Positions 33,467-45,406 of a stretch of DNA of 64,000 nt are shown here, in pieces; within the stretch, counting starts at the first letter, position 1; each line of letters starts with the position of its first letter. Source of the DNA: Neonectria sp. B-13 (taxonomy: Eukaryota > Ascomycota > Sordariomycetes > Hypocreales > Nectriaceae). A program made the position numbers and the translations under genes. The notes below the pieces were generated by a model. It made no database searches. It saw nothing but the letters and a program-made list of their open reading frames with translations, and was not told the DNA's origin. Location of the stretch: contig NOKP01000014.1 of the NCBI GenBank assembly GCA_002682825.1, positions 507,559 through 571,558 on the forward strand, read 5' to 3'.

Positions 33467-36400
33467 GCAGACAGGTAAGCAGGCCTCGGTGACACGGGCA
33501 GGGGTACGTTCCGAAATGATGGAAGGATGGATGGAACGGAAGATTGAGAGCTGGTTGGTGGATGACTATGACTGGATGATAGGGCGAGCTTGATGGATGC
33601 ATCAAGCAATCGGAGAAAAGGCCAGCCAGGGCGGACAAATCGACTCGAGCCAGATGGCACAACAGCAGTCGTCGACGTCCCTCTGAGATCATCCGGCCCG
33701 CCTCTCTCTCTGCACTCTAGTCTGTCAATCAGACTAGCTCCGTGGCTCACTCTCTCAATCCATGACGGGCCCCTTGGCCTGTCGGTGCGAATACGCTTTC
33801 CATAGCGGCGGTCTGAGAGGGCGTGGGCTTCTCGATTCGGACTTGCATCACTTACTAGTAGGTACGAGATAGCGATAGAGGCTGCGTCGTTCCTCCACTC
33901 ACCCTCGCCCACCCACCCCCGGCTGCTGATAAGCAATTTACCTCTCGCTGAGCGGGTCGGGCATGGGATGCCATCGGATGGGATAGGGCGGGATGTGCAT
34001 CCGACACTTAGCGACTTACTGGCTTTGCCGGCGACCTGCTCCCTTTGTCCATGGCCCATCGCCCGGCAATCCGTGTACGGGACGACACCCCAGACTTTGT
34101 CCGTGGAGTCATTCGCGGGGGGTTGATCCATCATCCCGTGCAATGTGAAATGTGAAATGTCAGCCGCGTGGGATGTGCGTTCCTCCAAACGGTGAAGGTA
34201 TTCGAGCCGTGACCGTATCGCGTTTTGCCTTCAGCAGGTCAGAGTCAGATTTCAGCCTTGAGTCGCACAAGGGTTCCCAACGGAGGCATCAGCGAACTCC
34301 CGATTCTTCTCCGACAGCCCCGACCGGGTCCTCGGACGGAGAAGACTGGGAGAGTGATGCTTATCAAGATTCGACTTCGCCCGCCCCCTGGGCAGTTATT
34401 GCACAAAAGGCCCAGTTCCGCCGCATCACGCATCCTCCACTCACACCCACCTTCTGCTATTGCTCCCCATCCCGCCCGGATAGCAAGCAAAGGTGCCGGC
34501 CTCCTTGTCGTGTCCAGAGTAGGTATGTCCTCAGCTGCCGAGTGAGGGTCCAAGCCAAGCCCTGCGAGCCAAGTGAGACATTGATCCAGCTGCGACGCCG
34601 CCGTGTCCTTCGTCCCTTGCCAAGAGGAAAGGGACAACGTATTCCATTCCCTTCACCTCGCGACGAATTCCCATGCTCCCATTGGATGGGATGGGACGTT
34701 GTGCTTGCCTTGGGCACAACGCGCAAAGACAAACACGGCAGAGCCTGCATCTTCAGGCGTCTCGGGAGTCGTCCCGTGTCCTCCTACACAAGTGCCAACC
34801 CACCAGTTTGTGCGCGTCGCCTGAAATCCTGAAATCCTGAATCCCGGTCACAAATCCGTAGACACTGTGTTGTCGTCGGCGGGAAAGAATCATCTCTCGA
34901 GCCTTATCCAAAGCGTCGGATGGCTTTCATCCCACGGTGACATCACCAGTGACTCTCAAAGGGTGCGCAAGGCATGGTCACGCGAGCTTGTCATCCAGAT
35001 CAGCTCGGGTTGCAACTCAAAGGGCAGCAACGCATCGTTCGTCTGTTCGTCAAGGCAGCAAGGCCAAACCGAAGTGACTTTTTGGGTTCAATACCCTGCC
35101 GCCACATCCGCGCTGGGGGTGGTGACCTCGTTTGTATCCCGCTCCCTCAGAGGCTCAGCACGATGGAGAGAGCTGGCCACACCTGGCCTGATCTGGGGTT
35201 TCTTATCAGCCGCCCCCCATTCGTTGCTCGTTTGGGTCCTGCGCCGCACCGTCATACGCCAGCCAGCCACGCTCCGTCATCCGAAAACGCGGGGTCTGCT
35301 CTCCACCCTGCATGGGGATTGAGGAGGGTGAGGAGGGTGCAGGGTCTGCCAGCCTCTAGCCTACGTCTACCCGCGCTTTGATCCTGATCGGCGCCCTCGC
35401 CTGTTTCTTGCCTGCTTGCCTGAGGCCTGTCAAATGGAAGCAAGGGACGGGTGCAATATTCTGCGCGATATCGAAAGAGTCATCGATGTTGCGTCTGGAA
35501 TGTTGGGTTTGCCGTGCCATCGAGATCCCGCGTTGTTGTTTTTTGGTTGTTTGTATTCGCAGCTCTGGGACTCTTCTGGAATCAGTCCCTCCTGACAGTC
35601 TTCCTCACGTGTCGTGCCGTCCGTGCGTTCAGTTGCCCTCCCTGTGGGCCTGTGGACCGCGTGCCTTAGGCTGAAAACCAATCGTTCCAATTACCTGAGG
35701 TATCGAGGTAATTAGCCCCATTGCCATCCGTCTTCAGCGCAATGCTCCACACCTACATCTGAACAGTATCAAGGTTTGCCATAACGTTTTTGGGGTAGAG
35801 CGTAATGAGACTCGACTTTCAGACTCAACTGATAAGATGTCAGACGAACGCCATAAGCACCTGCGCGCGTTGTGACAGCTGAGGAGACCCTTCGTGTTTG
35901 CCGGAAATGGAGATGACGTAGCCAGACCCAGCTAATCTAATTGTTGGGAGTTTGCCCGAATAATATTAGACAATTGACGAGGGCTTTCGCCGCTCTCCGT
36001 GCTATTCGTGCAAACAATCCATAAGGAATTCAACGTATGCACGTGGGAAGTAAATGGGAAACATTGTTTGTTTGGCTGTTTCAGAGACCCGACTGGTCAG
36101 TTACACGGCTTCTTTCATGGTACCATGGTAGAGGTTGAGCGTTCCAGCAGAGCAACGGTACAATGGTCAGGTGATGACAAACAGCTTACTGGCCGCATGG
36201 TTCTTCAACTTCCTTCCCTACACATCGGAGCTTCTCCAACATCTCCAGGCGACAGTGCCAATGATCTTCTTGCATTTCGTCTTTGTTCACAATACGAATA
36301 CTGATCCGTCATGGTTGGATGGGAATGGCCACCAGCTATCTCTTACCTGAGACGAGCCAGCCGACTGCATCTTGCTCGGACCGCCCACAAAGGATACATG

Positions 36401-36804
36401 CCATGGTGGCTCTGCTAAGGGGAGCCCAGGGAGACAAAGGAAGCCAAGGAGACAAAGGTTCGCCTGCAGGGAGCACATGTCATGGCGGTGACTACGCTGG
36501 CCTTATTGACCCAAACCGGGGGGTTTAATGGAAGTTGTGCATTTATATACCAAGTTTTGCCCATGCTGAAACTGACCGTCTCAGACAGTCGTGCTTGTTG
36601 GCCTCAGCTAACCCAGCCTGATGGAAGAACTCTTCATAAGTCGCCTTATCCAAACTTGCTCGTACCAGCGGAATTTCGACGACACGTCATTCTATTTCTG
36701 CTGCCTCAACAACTTGCGACGTTTCAGGAGATTTTCTTTGTTCGCCCAGCCGGTAGAGTAGAGAGAAGTCATCCACGACCAGCGCGTTTACCCCCGCCAT
36801 AAAG

Positions 36805-38284
36805 ATGGACGGCGACGTTGTTTCGAAGGCGCCAATCTCCCATGGAGTCACCCAGGCCTTGCTACTGGACGCTATCGCAAATACAGGTGCAGGTATGCGT
36901 GTCTATTTTGCCGGAGAATGGTACGAGACATGCTGACTTTTGCAGATACCGAGCCTCCACCAAGCGACAAGGAGCTGTCCCCCGTGATTGCAGCCCGAGA
37001 CGTGCTCGTGCAGTCGACTGGAGTTGAAGACGAGGAAGTAGGGCAGGCAGAAAAGGTATGTATGGTAACGTTTCCTTCACGCATGCTTGCAACGACTAAC
37101 GGAGGAGGTGAATGCAGGTAGCTCTACGGCAGCAGGCGCGGTTGACGCGAAGAAACCTGGCCCTCTTCACCAAGGTGATCGAGGGCGAGGAGCCGAAAGC
37201 GCTGTCTACTCTCCCCAGTTCTACGGCCGGTTTGCCGAGTACAAAAACCACATCAACAACAATGTCTGGTTTTGCCGTGAAGGCCAATAAGAATGGCATC
37301 CTCTACCCCGGAAACAGCAGGCCACCGGAGAACCTTAAGGAAACTCGCAACCGTCTCAACCGATCACGCGAAACTCCCTCGCCCACTGAATCAATGTATG
37401 AGGAGTACGTTCATACTATCTCAAAGACTACGAATGAAGCGACGATGGTTTTTGAAACAGGGACAATGTTGCTAAAGAAGTATCCAATGGAAAACTATCG
37501 AATGACCTTTAATCAGGCATTTACTAACTTCCCAGAAGACGTTGGCTTTAACAACGGACTATCTGCTCTACAGCCCGACTATGTCGAGGGGCCCACGCAG
37601 GAAGTATTCCACCCATTCCCCGTTGATAGACTTAGCGGCGCTGTTCTTATCGATGATGATCTATTTTCGCCAACATTACCGCATATAGCTGGAGAGTGGA
37701 AGGGCCAGGGCAAGAACATGGAATCAGCAAGGCTGCAGAGCGCCTATGGGGGAGCGGCTCTTGTCTATGCAAGAAATCAGGCCCTCAAATACATCGGGAA
37801 GCCTGATGCCACCGGCCATGCAAAGGTGTCGACTTTCACCACGGACGGCACCAATATCAACTTCTTTTCACATTACGCTGCTCCATCTGAGGAGAGCGAC
37901 GGGCTCAAGTATCACCAGTGTGTCACCGCTACGACGAACCTGCTCGGTACTTATGAGGGGTACAAGCAGGGCCGGAGGCAGCTCAGGAACGCCCAACAAG
38001 ACGCAAGGGAGCAGTCGATTGAGCTCCGGGACCAGCTCAAAGAGCATTGGAACGCCACAAATTCCCGAGCTGCCCAACCTGCCCCCCTTGCGTCCGCCAA
38101 AGACGAGGACGAAGACGAGCGCCAAGTCATGGGGCAGCAGCCTGCCAATCATCCCACACCACCCATACCGTCTGATCCCCAGCATGGAAAGGCGCCCTAC
38201 TTGCATTCGACCGTTTCCTCCCTGCCGCCTGCTGTGGACTTGGTGCGCAGCAGAGGCCGCAAGCGCAAGATGTCGTCCCCATAG
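36805..38284 (+). CDS. Fungal-specific protein with a PD-(D/E)XK nuclease-like core
   Basis: Three exons: 36805-36892, 36946-37055, 37118-38284; 454 aa, with branch site GACTAAC before exon 3. The N-terminal 170 residues are polar. The conserved core begins around FPEDVGFNNGLSALQPDYVEG and continues with LPHIAGEWKGQGKNMESA. The Pro-Asp at 219-220 and Glu-Trp-Lys at 259-261, followed by a helix rich in Ala/Gln/Tyr (LQSAYGGAALVYARNQAL), match the order PD...ExK of PD-(D/E)XK nucleases. Similar fungal proteins are, as I recall, grouped as DUF7924; enzymatic activity is inference. The C-terminus (RSRGRKRKM) is a likely nuclear signal. The TAG stop is followed in frame by ten more codons rich in Ser, Asn and Lys/Arg before the next TAG at 38315. 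Confidence 0.8.
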
Positions 38285-40303
38285 CCGTCGAGTTCTAACA
38301 AGAAGCGGAACAGCTAGCGGGTTGACGAGTTTACCGGCGGCCACTATCACGTTCATGGAGACGGAACATTAGCCTGGAGGTAACTGGATAAAGCAGCACA
38401 TCATGGCCCGCCCCGGAAGAAGCCCAAAACCTCGAAGGGCTGATGCCGGAAGAGAATGAGGAGGAGGAGGAGGGGCGAGCAACAGGAGGACCAGGATGCA
38501 CAGGATTCGGAGCTCTCTGTGCTAGAATGCCTTTTTAGTAGTATATAGTAACATTTTGACCGCTCCTCTTTCCACTCGGCCAAGCGACGTCGCGCCCCCA
38601 CTGACCGGGACACGCCATTAATTACCCCAGATCGCCCACTTGGCCCTTGGATCCACAGAACCCATCGCTGTAGAGCGCATCAGGTCATCCCCTTTCGCCT
38701 CCAACTCGCAACGCTTACGAAGAAGCTAAAAGTTGTACCCCAACTTGTCACATTAGTTGTTCTTAGCCTTAGCCGGGCTCCAAACCCTCCAACGCTTGCG
38801 ACAGGAGGTCTCCGATAGCGGAGCGCGCTGTATCAGACCATTAGCCCACTGACTCGATATTGGATAACGAGTAACTATGGAGTAATAGAGGCCGCACTTT
38901 CTTTTAGAACTCATCAGAAGCTTCTACCTTCCTTATCTCTGGACAGTGCAGTGCACTTCCTCTTTCGGCGACGGTACGTAGTCTACCCCATCATGCCCCA
39001 GTGCAACTGCAACGATGTACGCACGCTTAAATCGGTTGCTCACGAAACATAGCCAAGAATGCTCCCCAACATACTGTCTGTCATCTTTTTTGTTTCCTCT
39101 TATCCCTGTTTGATGTCGATCTTGGCAACAATCTGCAAAAGTTCCACGGGCTTTATTCCGAAAAGCGCAAAGCGCAAAGCACAAATCTTGGTTGGTGCAG
39201 AACTCGCTTAAAACCCGCATGAAGGTGAAAAGAACGGCGACGTCACAATTCGTCAATCGACGTAGGGAAATCCAGGCTCCGTCCGATTCGATGTCGGTAG
39301 TGTTAGTGTCCGCAGTTCGTGAAGAAGAAGTCTGAGGTCGATCAATGCGCGAAGCAAGGTGCGGGAGCAGATGCGGGGTGGATGCCTCATAATTATGTCG
39401 TGCCATAGTCATTCATCCCTACATTATGAGCATGTGCTGCCAGCTGCCTTCAGCACGTTTGGTTTGGAGTTTTGCTTTTTCTGACGGGCAAGTTGCTCAG
39501 AGTCGGAAACGGGACTTTCTCGAGTCAGGCAACTATGCAACCAGCCTCAGTTCGCTTCGAACCTTTTATACCTGGTCACTTGACTGCCTTTGCATCCTTT
39601 GGCTAGTCCGGCCGTTCTCAATACCACAAATGAGCAAGTAAACAGTTGTCTGAAAGAAACTTGTGGACAAGCTGTCCCAACTAAAGTCTAGCGAGGGACA
39701 GTAACCAAATGTGCAAGGAATGGTTGCGCACACGGATTGGATGGGTTCCCTTTGCACAGTGAGTTGCTGCCTGTTCCTCTTGGATCTTTAGCAGGTGCTT
39801 TTGCTCTGAGCATCTAATACAACAAGACAGAAGTCAAAGCGGAAATAAAGGAATCCCATTTGCAGTAGATCTCTTAAGTTATTCCACGTTCCGTGGTGGA
39901 AAAAGTCCTAGATACGTTCATCACGCCCTTGACAGCAACACCAAAAGCAAGCCGCCATCTAGGAACCCAAAGATCCACCAGCTCGATTCGCGGTTGTGCA
40001 GCTCAGGCCCAGACAGCGCTTGGCAAGCTGCCGAAATTGCGACATAGAGAGAAGTCCGCGGCCGCTGTCATCGCTTCGGCGATCTGGTAAGCCATGGAGC
40101 TCGCCAACTCGAGTTTCCTGACTCGGCCATTGACGGCATCCTCGGAATCGATCAGCGATTTCTGGGCTGTTCCAAAAGTCGCCCACTTCACGATTCTGCG
40201 GGCCACACCCAAGACAAGACAAGCCTCGAGTTGAAAGTTTTAATACGCTCTTTCTCATGGTAGTCGAAGTTTCGGATCGCCTTGCTTTTGGCAACGAGGA
40301 GGG
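38285..40303. other. Intergenic region, no supported gene
   Basis: About 2 kb. A 159-codon ATG-initiated minus frame (38933-39412) has no recognisable domain and ordinary composition. The region contains the 3' ends of the nuclease-like gene and of the small minus-strand frame at 40304. Confidence 0.5.
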
Positions 40304-40762
40304 TCAAGCATCGCTGAGCTTAACGTACTTCTTGTTGACTGCCCTGCAATCAGCGTCGCGCCACATGAACCCAAATGCATCCTCTCCGACGTTCAGAAAG
40401 ACGCCGAGAAACCCCTTAGCGCCCTTTCTGCGGTTCTTGGGGACGACGCCTCGTCTCTTCAAAGGGAGGTCGTGGGTAAACTCGCCGACCTCGATGGCGA
40501 TGTCCTTGAACTTGCGGTCACCCAAATTGGGCAGAGGGTTATCATTGTCATCGGAGTCCCAGTCCTCGAAGACTTTCTCTAGGAAGTTATTCTGGAGCTC
40601 TAACGTGACGGCGCGGCCTTGAGCGCCATCACTTGGTCTTATTTTGAACCACTCTTGAAGGAGATCGTCAAGATCCGCCTTCTCATCGCGGGTAAGACCT
40701 TTGGGCAACACGATGGTTGTGCAGGGGTCTCGTGTAGCGTGGACTTGGCTATCGTTGGTCAT
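40304..40762 (-). CDS. Small hypothetical protein
   Basis: A 152-aa frame from an ATG at 40762 to a TGA. The sequence is strongly charged and reads like a folded or linear acidic protein (GLTRDEKADLDDLLQEW, FEDWDSDDNDNPLPNL, then a basic stretch KRRGVVPKNRRKGAKGF). No known domain, signal peptide or membrane segment is recognised. A good acceptor (TTTCCTCACAG) lies two codons upstream of the ATG, so there may be a 5' UTR intron or an upstream coding exon that I cannot define; the frame itself is open to 41044. Coding status is plausible but unproven. Confidence 0.4.
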   Translation of the reverse strand: MTNDSQVHATRDPCTTIVLPKGLTRDEKADLDDLLQEWFKIRPSDGAQGRAVTLELQNNFLEKVFEDWDSDDNDNPLPNLGDRKFKDIAIEVGEFTHDLPLKRRGVVPKNRRKGAKGFLGVFLNVGEDAFGFMWRDADCRAVNKKYVKLSDA

Positions 40763-42151
40763 GCCCTGTGAGGAAATAGACGAGGGCGGCAAGGAGGTGG
40801 GGGCAGTTATCCTGGTTAGCATGAGTATTGAGGGTACGCCAGTGAAATGATGACTGACCTTCCAAGAGGGACCGAGTAAACAAAGAAGGGCGGCTGCGTG
40901 GACGTTGGAAATAGTTTGTTCTGGTTGACGTCGCTGTGCGTGGAGAAGACGTTGCCAGATAAATGAAGCTGAGCTGGGGTCCTGCAGATGGAAGGAATGG
41001 GTGGATACGGACCAACGGTTGATGAGGAGGAGGACGCGAGGCAAAAAAAAGGTGATCCGACCTAGGTCGCGTAATAGCAGGGCCTTGTTCGAAGACGATT
41101 CGGAGGGAATGAAGAGATGAAGAGGAGAAGAGGAGTGGAGGAGCGCGAGATGGCAGGGAGTTGAATGAAGACCGGCCAGTCTTCATTCAAGTGATGAAAC
41201 TAAGTTTTTCGATAACTAGAGTGAACTAGGGCAATGAGCACCTACAGTTCATCCCCCCCAATTCCAAACAGCTTTTGTTCTCCTAGATTCATCATTGACC
41301 ATTGTACTGGTTCATTGACTGCCTGTAGTTAGACCGGGCTTTCTATTGTAACTGATCGATCTGATTAGTCGTTGAAATGTCCTTGTTGTGAATCACTGTG
41401 AAACAGCCACCCGAAGAAACATCAAATGAAGAGCAGCTGTAAAGCCTAAGACTCGCTTAGGCTCGCCTGCGGCCAGGTGCTTGCTTTGCTGCTGCTTTGC
41501 GTTCTCAGGGCTGTTTGTTCCACGTCAACTCTGAATAAACCGCCCCACTCCCCTGAGGATTCCGAGAACGGACTACCTTTGGGGTACACTTCGAGTCCGC
41601 ACCGATTAAATCCCCGCCCAGTGCAACCAGACCAAACAGGCACCTCAGGGCCCCCAGCGCCAATGACACAGAGTACAACGAACGACCTCCAAGTTGGCAA
41701 CTCTTACAACTCCAATGGGCTCTTCTATGAGGCTGCTGCCATGTCTGGCGCTGGAGAGGCCTCTAAGGATGATTATTGGGATATATATGATGATGATGAT
41801 GATGATGATGATGACGACTTTATTGGGTTGTTTTAACTAGACAAGTAGGCTTTGCTTATACACGACGATGACTGCTCATATTAGGACTGATGCATTAGGT
41901 ATAAGGGAAGAGGACTAAAATCTTAACTTTAGGTATATATTTTGTCTTAGGTTGTATATTTAAGGCATATCGTTTCCCGTGCTATTAGCAATAGTTGTTC
42001 GTGTGTCTCGTAATACTCGTATGAATATAGGAATCTCTGTGGGGTTCACGACGGAGGGCCTCAGATGAGATTCATGAGATGTTGAGGTACGGGTGAGTAT
42101 TTCACGGCCTATCCAGACCAAAAGGCCATTCCTCTTCCACTTTAACAACAG
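40763..42151. other. Intergenic region with an AT-rich stretch
   Basis: No firm gene. The right half (about 41840-42000) is AT-rich with repeated TTAGG/TAGGT words. An open frame without an ATG at 41477-41836 ends in an Asp run encoded by a GAT repeat and is probably not a gene by itself. Confidence 0.5.
41789..41812. repeat. (GAT)8 trinucleotide repeat
   Basis: Eight GAT units followed by two GAC units, within an AT-rich context. Confidence 0.85.
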
Positions 42152-44798
42152 TCAAATATTTGGTAGACTCCAAAGCAAGTCCCAGGAACGGTCGTCAAGT
42201 TCTGGTAGCTCAGGCACATCGCCTGAAAACCCGAAAGGCGCCATGCTCGCATCAAACGGCAACGCAAGCCAGTCATCCGCCGTATCCAACGAGGATAGGT
42301 CCTCCAGGCCCTCGCCCAGCTGCTGTTCCCCGCTCCCGAATTCCCATCTACCGTTGGGGTTTACAGCCGGAATACCACGGGGGATCGAAGTTGGAATCAT
42401 GCCATGTCTAAACCTCGCCAAATGCATTGCCAGCAACTCGCTGTACCGAGCCGCCAGGTGCATCTCGTCTAGAGTGCTGGCTCTGAGGGCCTCAATGCTC
42501 CTCTCCATGATAGCGAGCGAAGATTCTAGGTCCGCGGTGCGGGTTCCCAAGCTCAGTGCTTTCAAGAGAAATATTGAGGCTGTGATGATGCGAAGGAAGA
42601 TCCGAATGGGCGAGTAACGAAGCGTGCCGGCCTCGAAGAGCCTGTTGACAGACTCCAACGTTTGGCAGGAACCGTCGATCACCTCTTTAATGAATGCATA
42701 ATCGGTTGCTGTTATTGAAGACTGCAGAATCTCAGTGTCGGTGGCGTTGGGCGGTCTCCTGCCGAGGACTCGGTCGACAACTGCTTGAATACCGAGGGAA
42801 TTCATGAATGCACGCAGATGGTTGTACTCAATTGAGAGGACCTCGAAAGAGGTCGCTGATAATCCTGAACAGTATGGATGGTCAGCAAATATCGGCCGAG
42901 GAAATATCCAATATCATCTCAGTTTGACAACGGCTTACGCACTAGCTGGGCTCAGGTGAGTGATTTTCCAGCTTAATAGCTGCTGCTGGAAATGCTTGAT
43001 GATGTTGACATATCGACAACCCCCAAGAAGTTCACGTATTCCTGTTGCGGACGGAAACAGCACATCCGTAATGGTCCGCAATAGATTTGTCAAGTCTAGC
43101 CATGCTGTCATCATGGCCGAGTCCTCCCCGCCAGTTCCTGACGGCTCTGACAGCAACCGCGTCAGTGCAGCGGGAACCATCGAAGGACATCCCAAACGAC
43201 TCGAGTGTTGTTCCATAAAAATGTACAGCAGCTCACAGAGCCTAGATTGCTGGGACTGGAGGCTTGGTGACTGGTTCAATATTGCGGCCGGATCGGCTTT
43301 GCTTGCAACGTCGCACAACCCTAGCTCGAGGGCGAGAGACTGGGCACACCCTAGGAGCATCCAAGACATGCGATCAGACGTCTTTGCAGGAGCGACGACA
43401 TCCCCCAGCCACCTGGCTTCGCTGTCATCCATCAAGTCTGCTCGGTTCCCAAACTGGTCGTCGCGGGGGTCTGAATCGGTGATGATCAGAGAGGAGTCCC
43501 ATCCATCGGCAGCAGGCGGGAAGTGGATTGCACGTGGGTGCCATTCGATCATCAGCAACAAGGCTTCAATGGATCCCCTGGTTCTCGTCTTAGCCTTGGA
43601 GCGTTTTTCCTGACCGAACATTATCCTCATGACAAGGTGCTGGCAGTGTTCCCAGAGGCGGTGGTGGAGGAGGGCGCTTCGAGCGACTCCACCGGCTCCT
43701 GGGAGGAGATGGTACCGAGTAGAGATCATCAGGATGACGGAGCAAAGCAGAGGCTCCTGTGTGATGAGCTTGAAGTGGAAACTATGGCTCAAATCGAAGT
43801 CCTTGGATACCGGCGACAGAGGTGCCAAATTCTTGTGAAATCTAAAGGAACACACGCAGACCCGCCGTCTCTTAGTTGTGGTTCTGCCCTGAGTTGCATC
43901 AAGGCCGAGCTGGAGAGGGCGACTTACAGATCTACGTACGTGACAGCCTCCTCGGCGGTGAACCAACCCATCTTGGTGAACCGAAAGGCACGCCACACCT
44001 TCAAAACATCTCGGGAAACTGATGAAAAATGGGTTGTACCGCCCGACTCCATGATTGGAAGATTCTCAGGAGATGTTGTGCCAGGAGCTGCGTTGGCCAA
44101 AGTTCGAGAGGCGGAGGGCGCGTTGCTGGGAGTTTCGCCTTCTGTTGGGGCATGCTCGGCGGCGGCTTGGAAGAGCAGCCTCATGGCGTCGTTGCCGTTA
44201 GAGACGAGCGTTCTCATGACGGAGTCGGCAAGATCACCAGCGCCGACTGCACCTCCCGCGGGGACATTGGGAGCTTGTGGACGATCCGACAACGGAGGCT
44301 CTAAGCCAGTTTCTAGCAGGTCAGAGACGTCTTGACTTTCGCATCTCGGTAGAAATTTGGTGGCGTCGTTGTTGTCGTTGTTGTCGTTGTTGCGGAGCGG
44401 TGGCCGTCGTTGCTGGATAAGTACGCCCGTTTGTTGTGGTGACGATGTTGTACTAATCGAGTTGTGGCCTTGAATGGATTGCAAGGTCAGCAGAGTTTCT
44501 CTTTCCTTAGGGCTTCCTATGGGCAGCCTCAATACTCACCTTCTTCTTGGGGAGACAACGCCGCGGTTAGGCCAATGGCACTGCGCCTTCGATGTGATCT
44601 CTCTGGGCTGAACACGCACTCTGTCAACTCCCTCTGACATCTCAGACAGGCCGTTCCTGGGCCATCGATAACGCAACGGATCTTCTTCCTCCGGCAGAGT
44701 TCACAGGCCTTGTAAACGCGGCGGAAGTCCCTGACCCGGCGGCCGCGTTGGGAGGACGCGTCGTTGGTGCGCCGCTGAGCCTGGGGCTGGCCGTCCAT
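42152..44798 (-). CDS. Zn(II)2Cys6 transcription factor with fungal middle homology region
   Basis: Four exons on the minus strand: 44540-44798, 43928-44468, 42943-43841, 42152-42864; 803 aa. I start at the ATG at 44798; upstream frame extension has only a TTG. The DNA-binding zinc cluster is complete, C-X2-C-X6-C-X8-C-X2-C-X6-C with cysteines at 32, 35, 42, 51, 54 and 61 (core CELCRRKKIRC). A low-complexity Asn/Asp and Ala/Pro linker follows. The fungal-TF middle homology region starts about residue 250 at WRAFRFTKMGWFTAEEAV and runs through DLFHKNLAPLSPV and ALLLMIEWHPRAIHFPP. The C-terminus is acidic and aromatic (DDRSWDLLWSLP), like an activation domain. The donor of intron 3 is GTGCGT: an overlapping stronger GTAAGC would break the frame. 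The neighbouring carrier and lyase are plausible targets. Confidence 0.92.
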
Positions 44799-45406
44799 AC
44801 ATGGATGGAGTCGGGGACAATGGGGAACCAAAGATAAGGCGCCTTCACCTAGGCAAAGCAGATAGCTAGCAGAGCCGACGCATTAACAAATGGCTGGTCC
44901 TAGGCGTTGGACGTTTGTTCGGGGGCTTGGATGTCCGGCCGGAAAGTAGCGGATGATGACGGGTATTTGTTGGTTTCCGGAGTTCACTAACCAAGGTCCT
45001 GCGAGATGAGCATTGCCGTTCTCCACAACCACAAGCCCCGCAATCCCCGCAATCCCCACAAACTTGGCATTATGCTATTATCGTAACAAGGCAGGGCCGA
45101 TACCTCGACAGGGTGCAGAGTGCTCATCCCCTCCTGGCAGTATTGGACATTGACGGATTAGTTCCTAAAGAGGAAACGTCTTCCGCTGGCTTCACTCTAC
45201 AGTGGGCAAGTAACTAGACCTAGACTACACATCAATAAACAGGGAACAGGTTCAAGTATTGTGAAAACAGCTTTTATCAACTAGCAAATACTTTGATGGA
45301 CCATGCAGAATCAAAAGAAAGCCATCATTAATCTCAAGGGAAATTACACACAGGACTAAAAGCAACCCATCGCAAAGCCAAACGTCAAGGACTCAAGTTA
45401 TTCAAG
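44799..45406. other. Intergenic region upstream of the Zn2Cys6 gene
   Basis: About 600 nt between the regulator start and the stop codon of the MFS gene. It holds the regulator promoter and the MFS 3' UTR. No additional gene or clear motif. Confidence 0.6.

Larger units (their letters stand above)
32143..36804. other. Gene desert between the housekeeping and accessory parts
   Basis: I support no gene in these 4.7 kb. The part up to about 33400 is probably promoter and leader of the minus-strand gene at 30373-32142. Short tandem repeats (33024-33044, 33448-33466) and GGATGG words near 33525 are present. Long frames at 33442-34188 and 34152-34832 start at TTG and GTG and have no coding character. 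No transposon end or LTR could be made out by eye. Confidence 0.5.

Noticed and set aside
33442..34188. 248-codon minus frame in the gene desert
   Set aside because: First codon is TTG, sequence is repeat-derived at its end, no domain.
34152..34832. 226-codon + frame in the gene desert
   Set aside because: First codon is GTG and the sequence has no recognisable feature.
38933..39412. 159-codon ATG-initiated minus frame
   Set aside because: No domain, no splice structure and no neighbour logic; left out for lack of support.
41477..41836. Open + frame with a hydrophobic start that resembles a signal peptide
   Set aside because: The frame has no ATG before the hydrophobic part (it begins at GTG), so the signal-peptide reading is not supported; the Asp run comes from a GAT repeat.
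42960..43613. 217-codon + frame
   Set aside because: Antisense shadow of the middle homology region of the Zn2Cys6 factor.
43523..44335. 270-codon + frame
   Set aside because: Antisense shadow of the Zn2Cys6 factor, whose four exons close in frame on the other strand.
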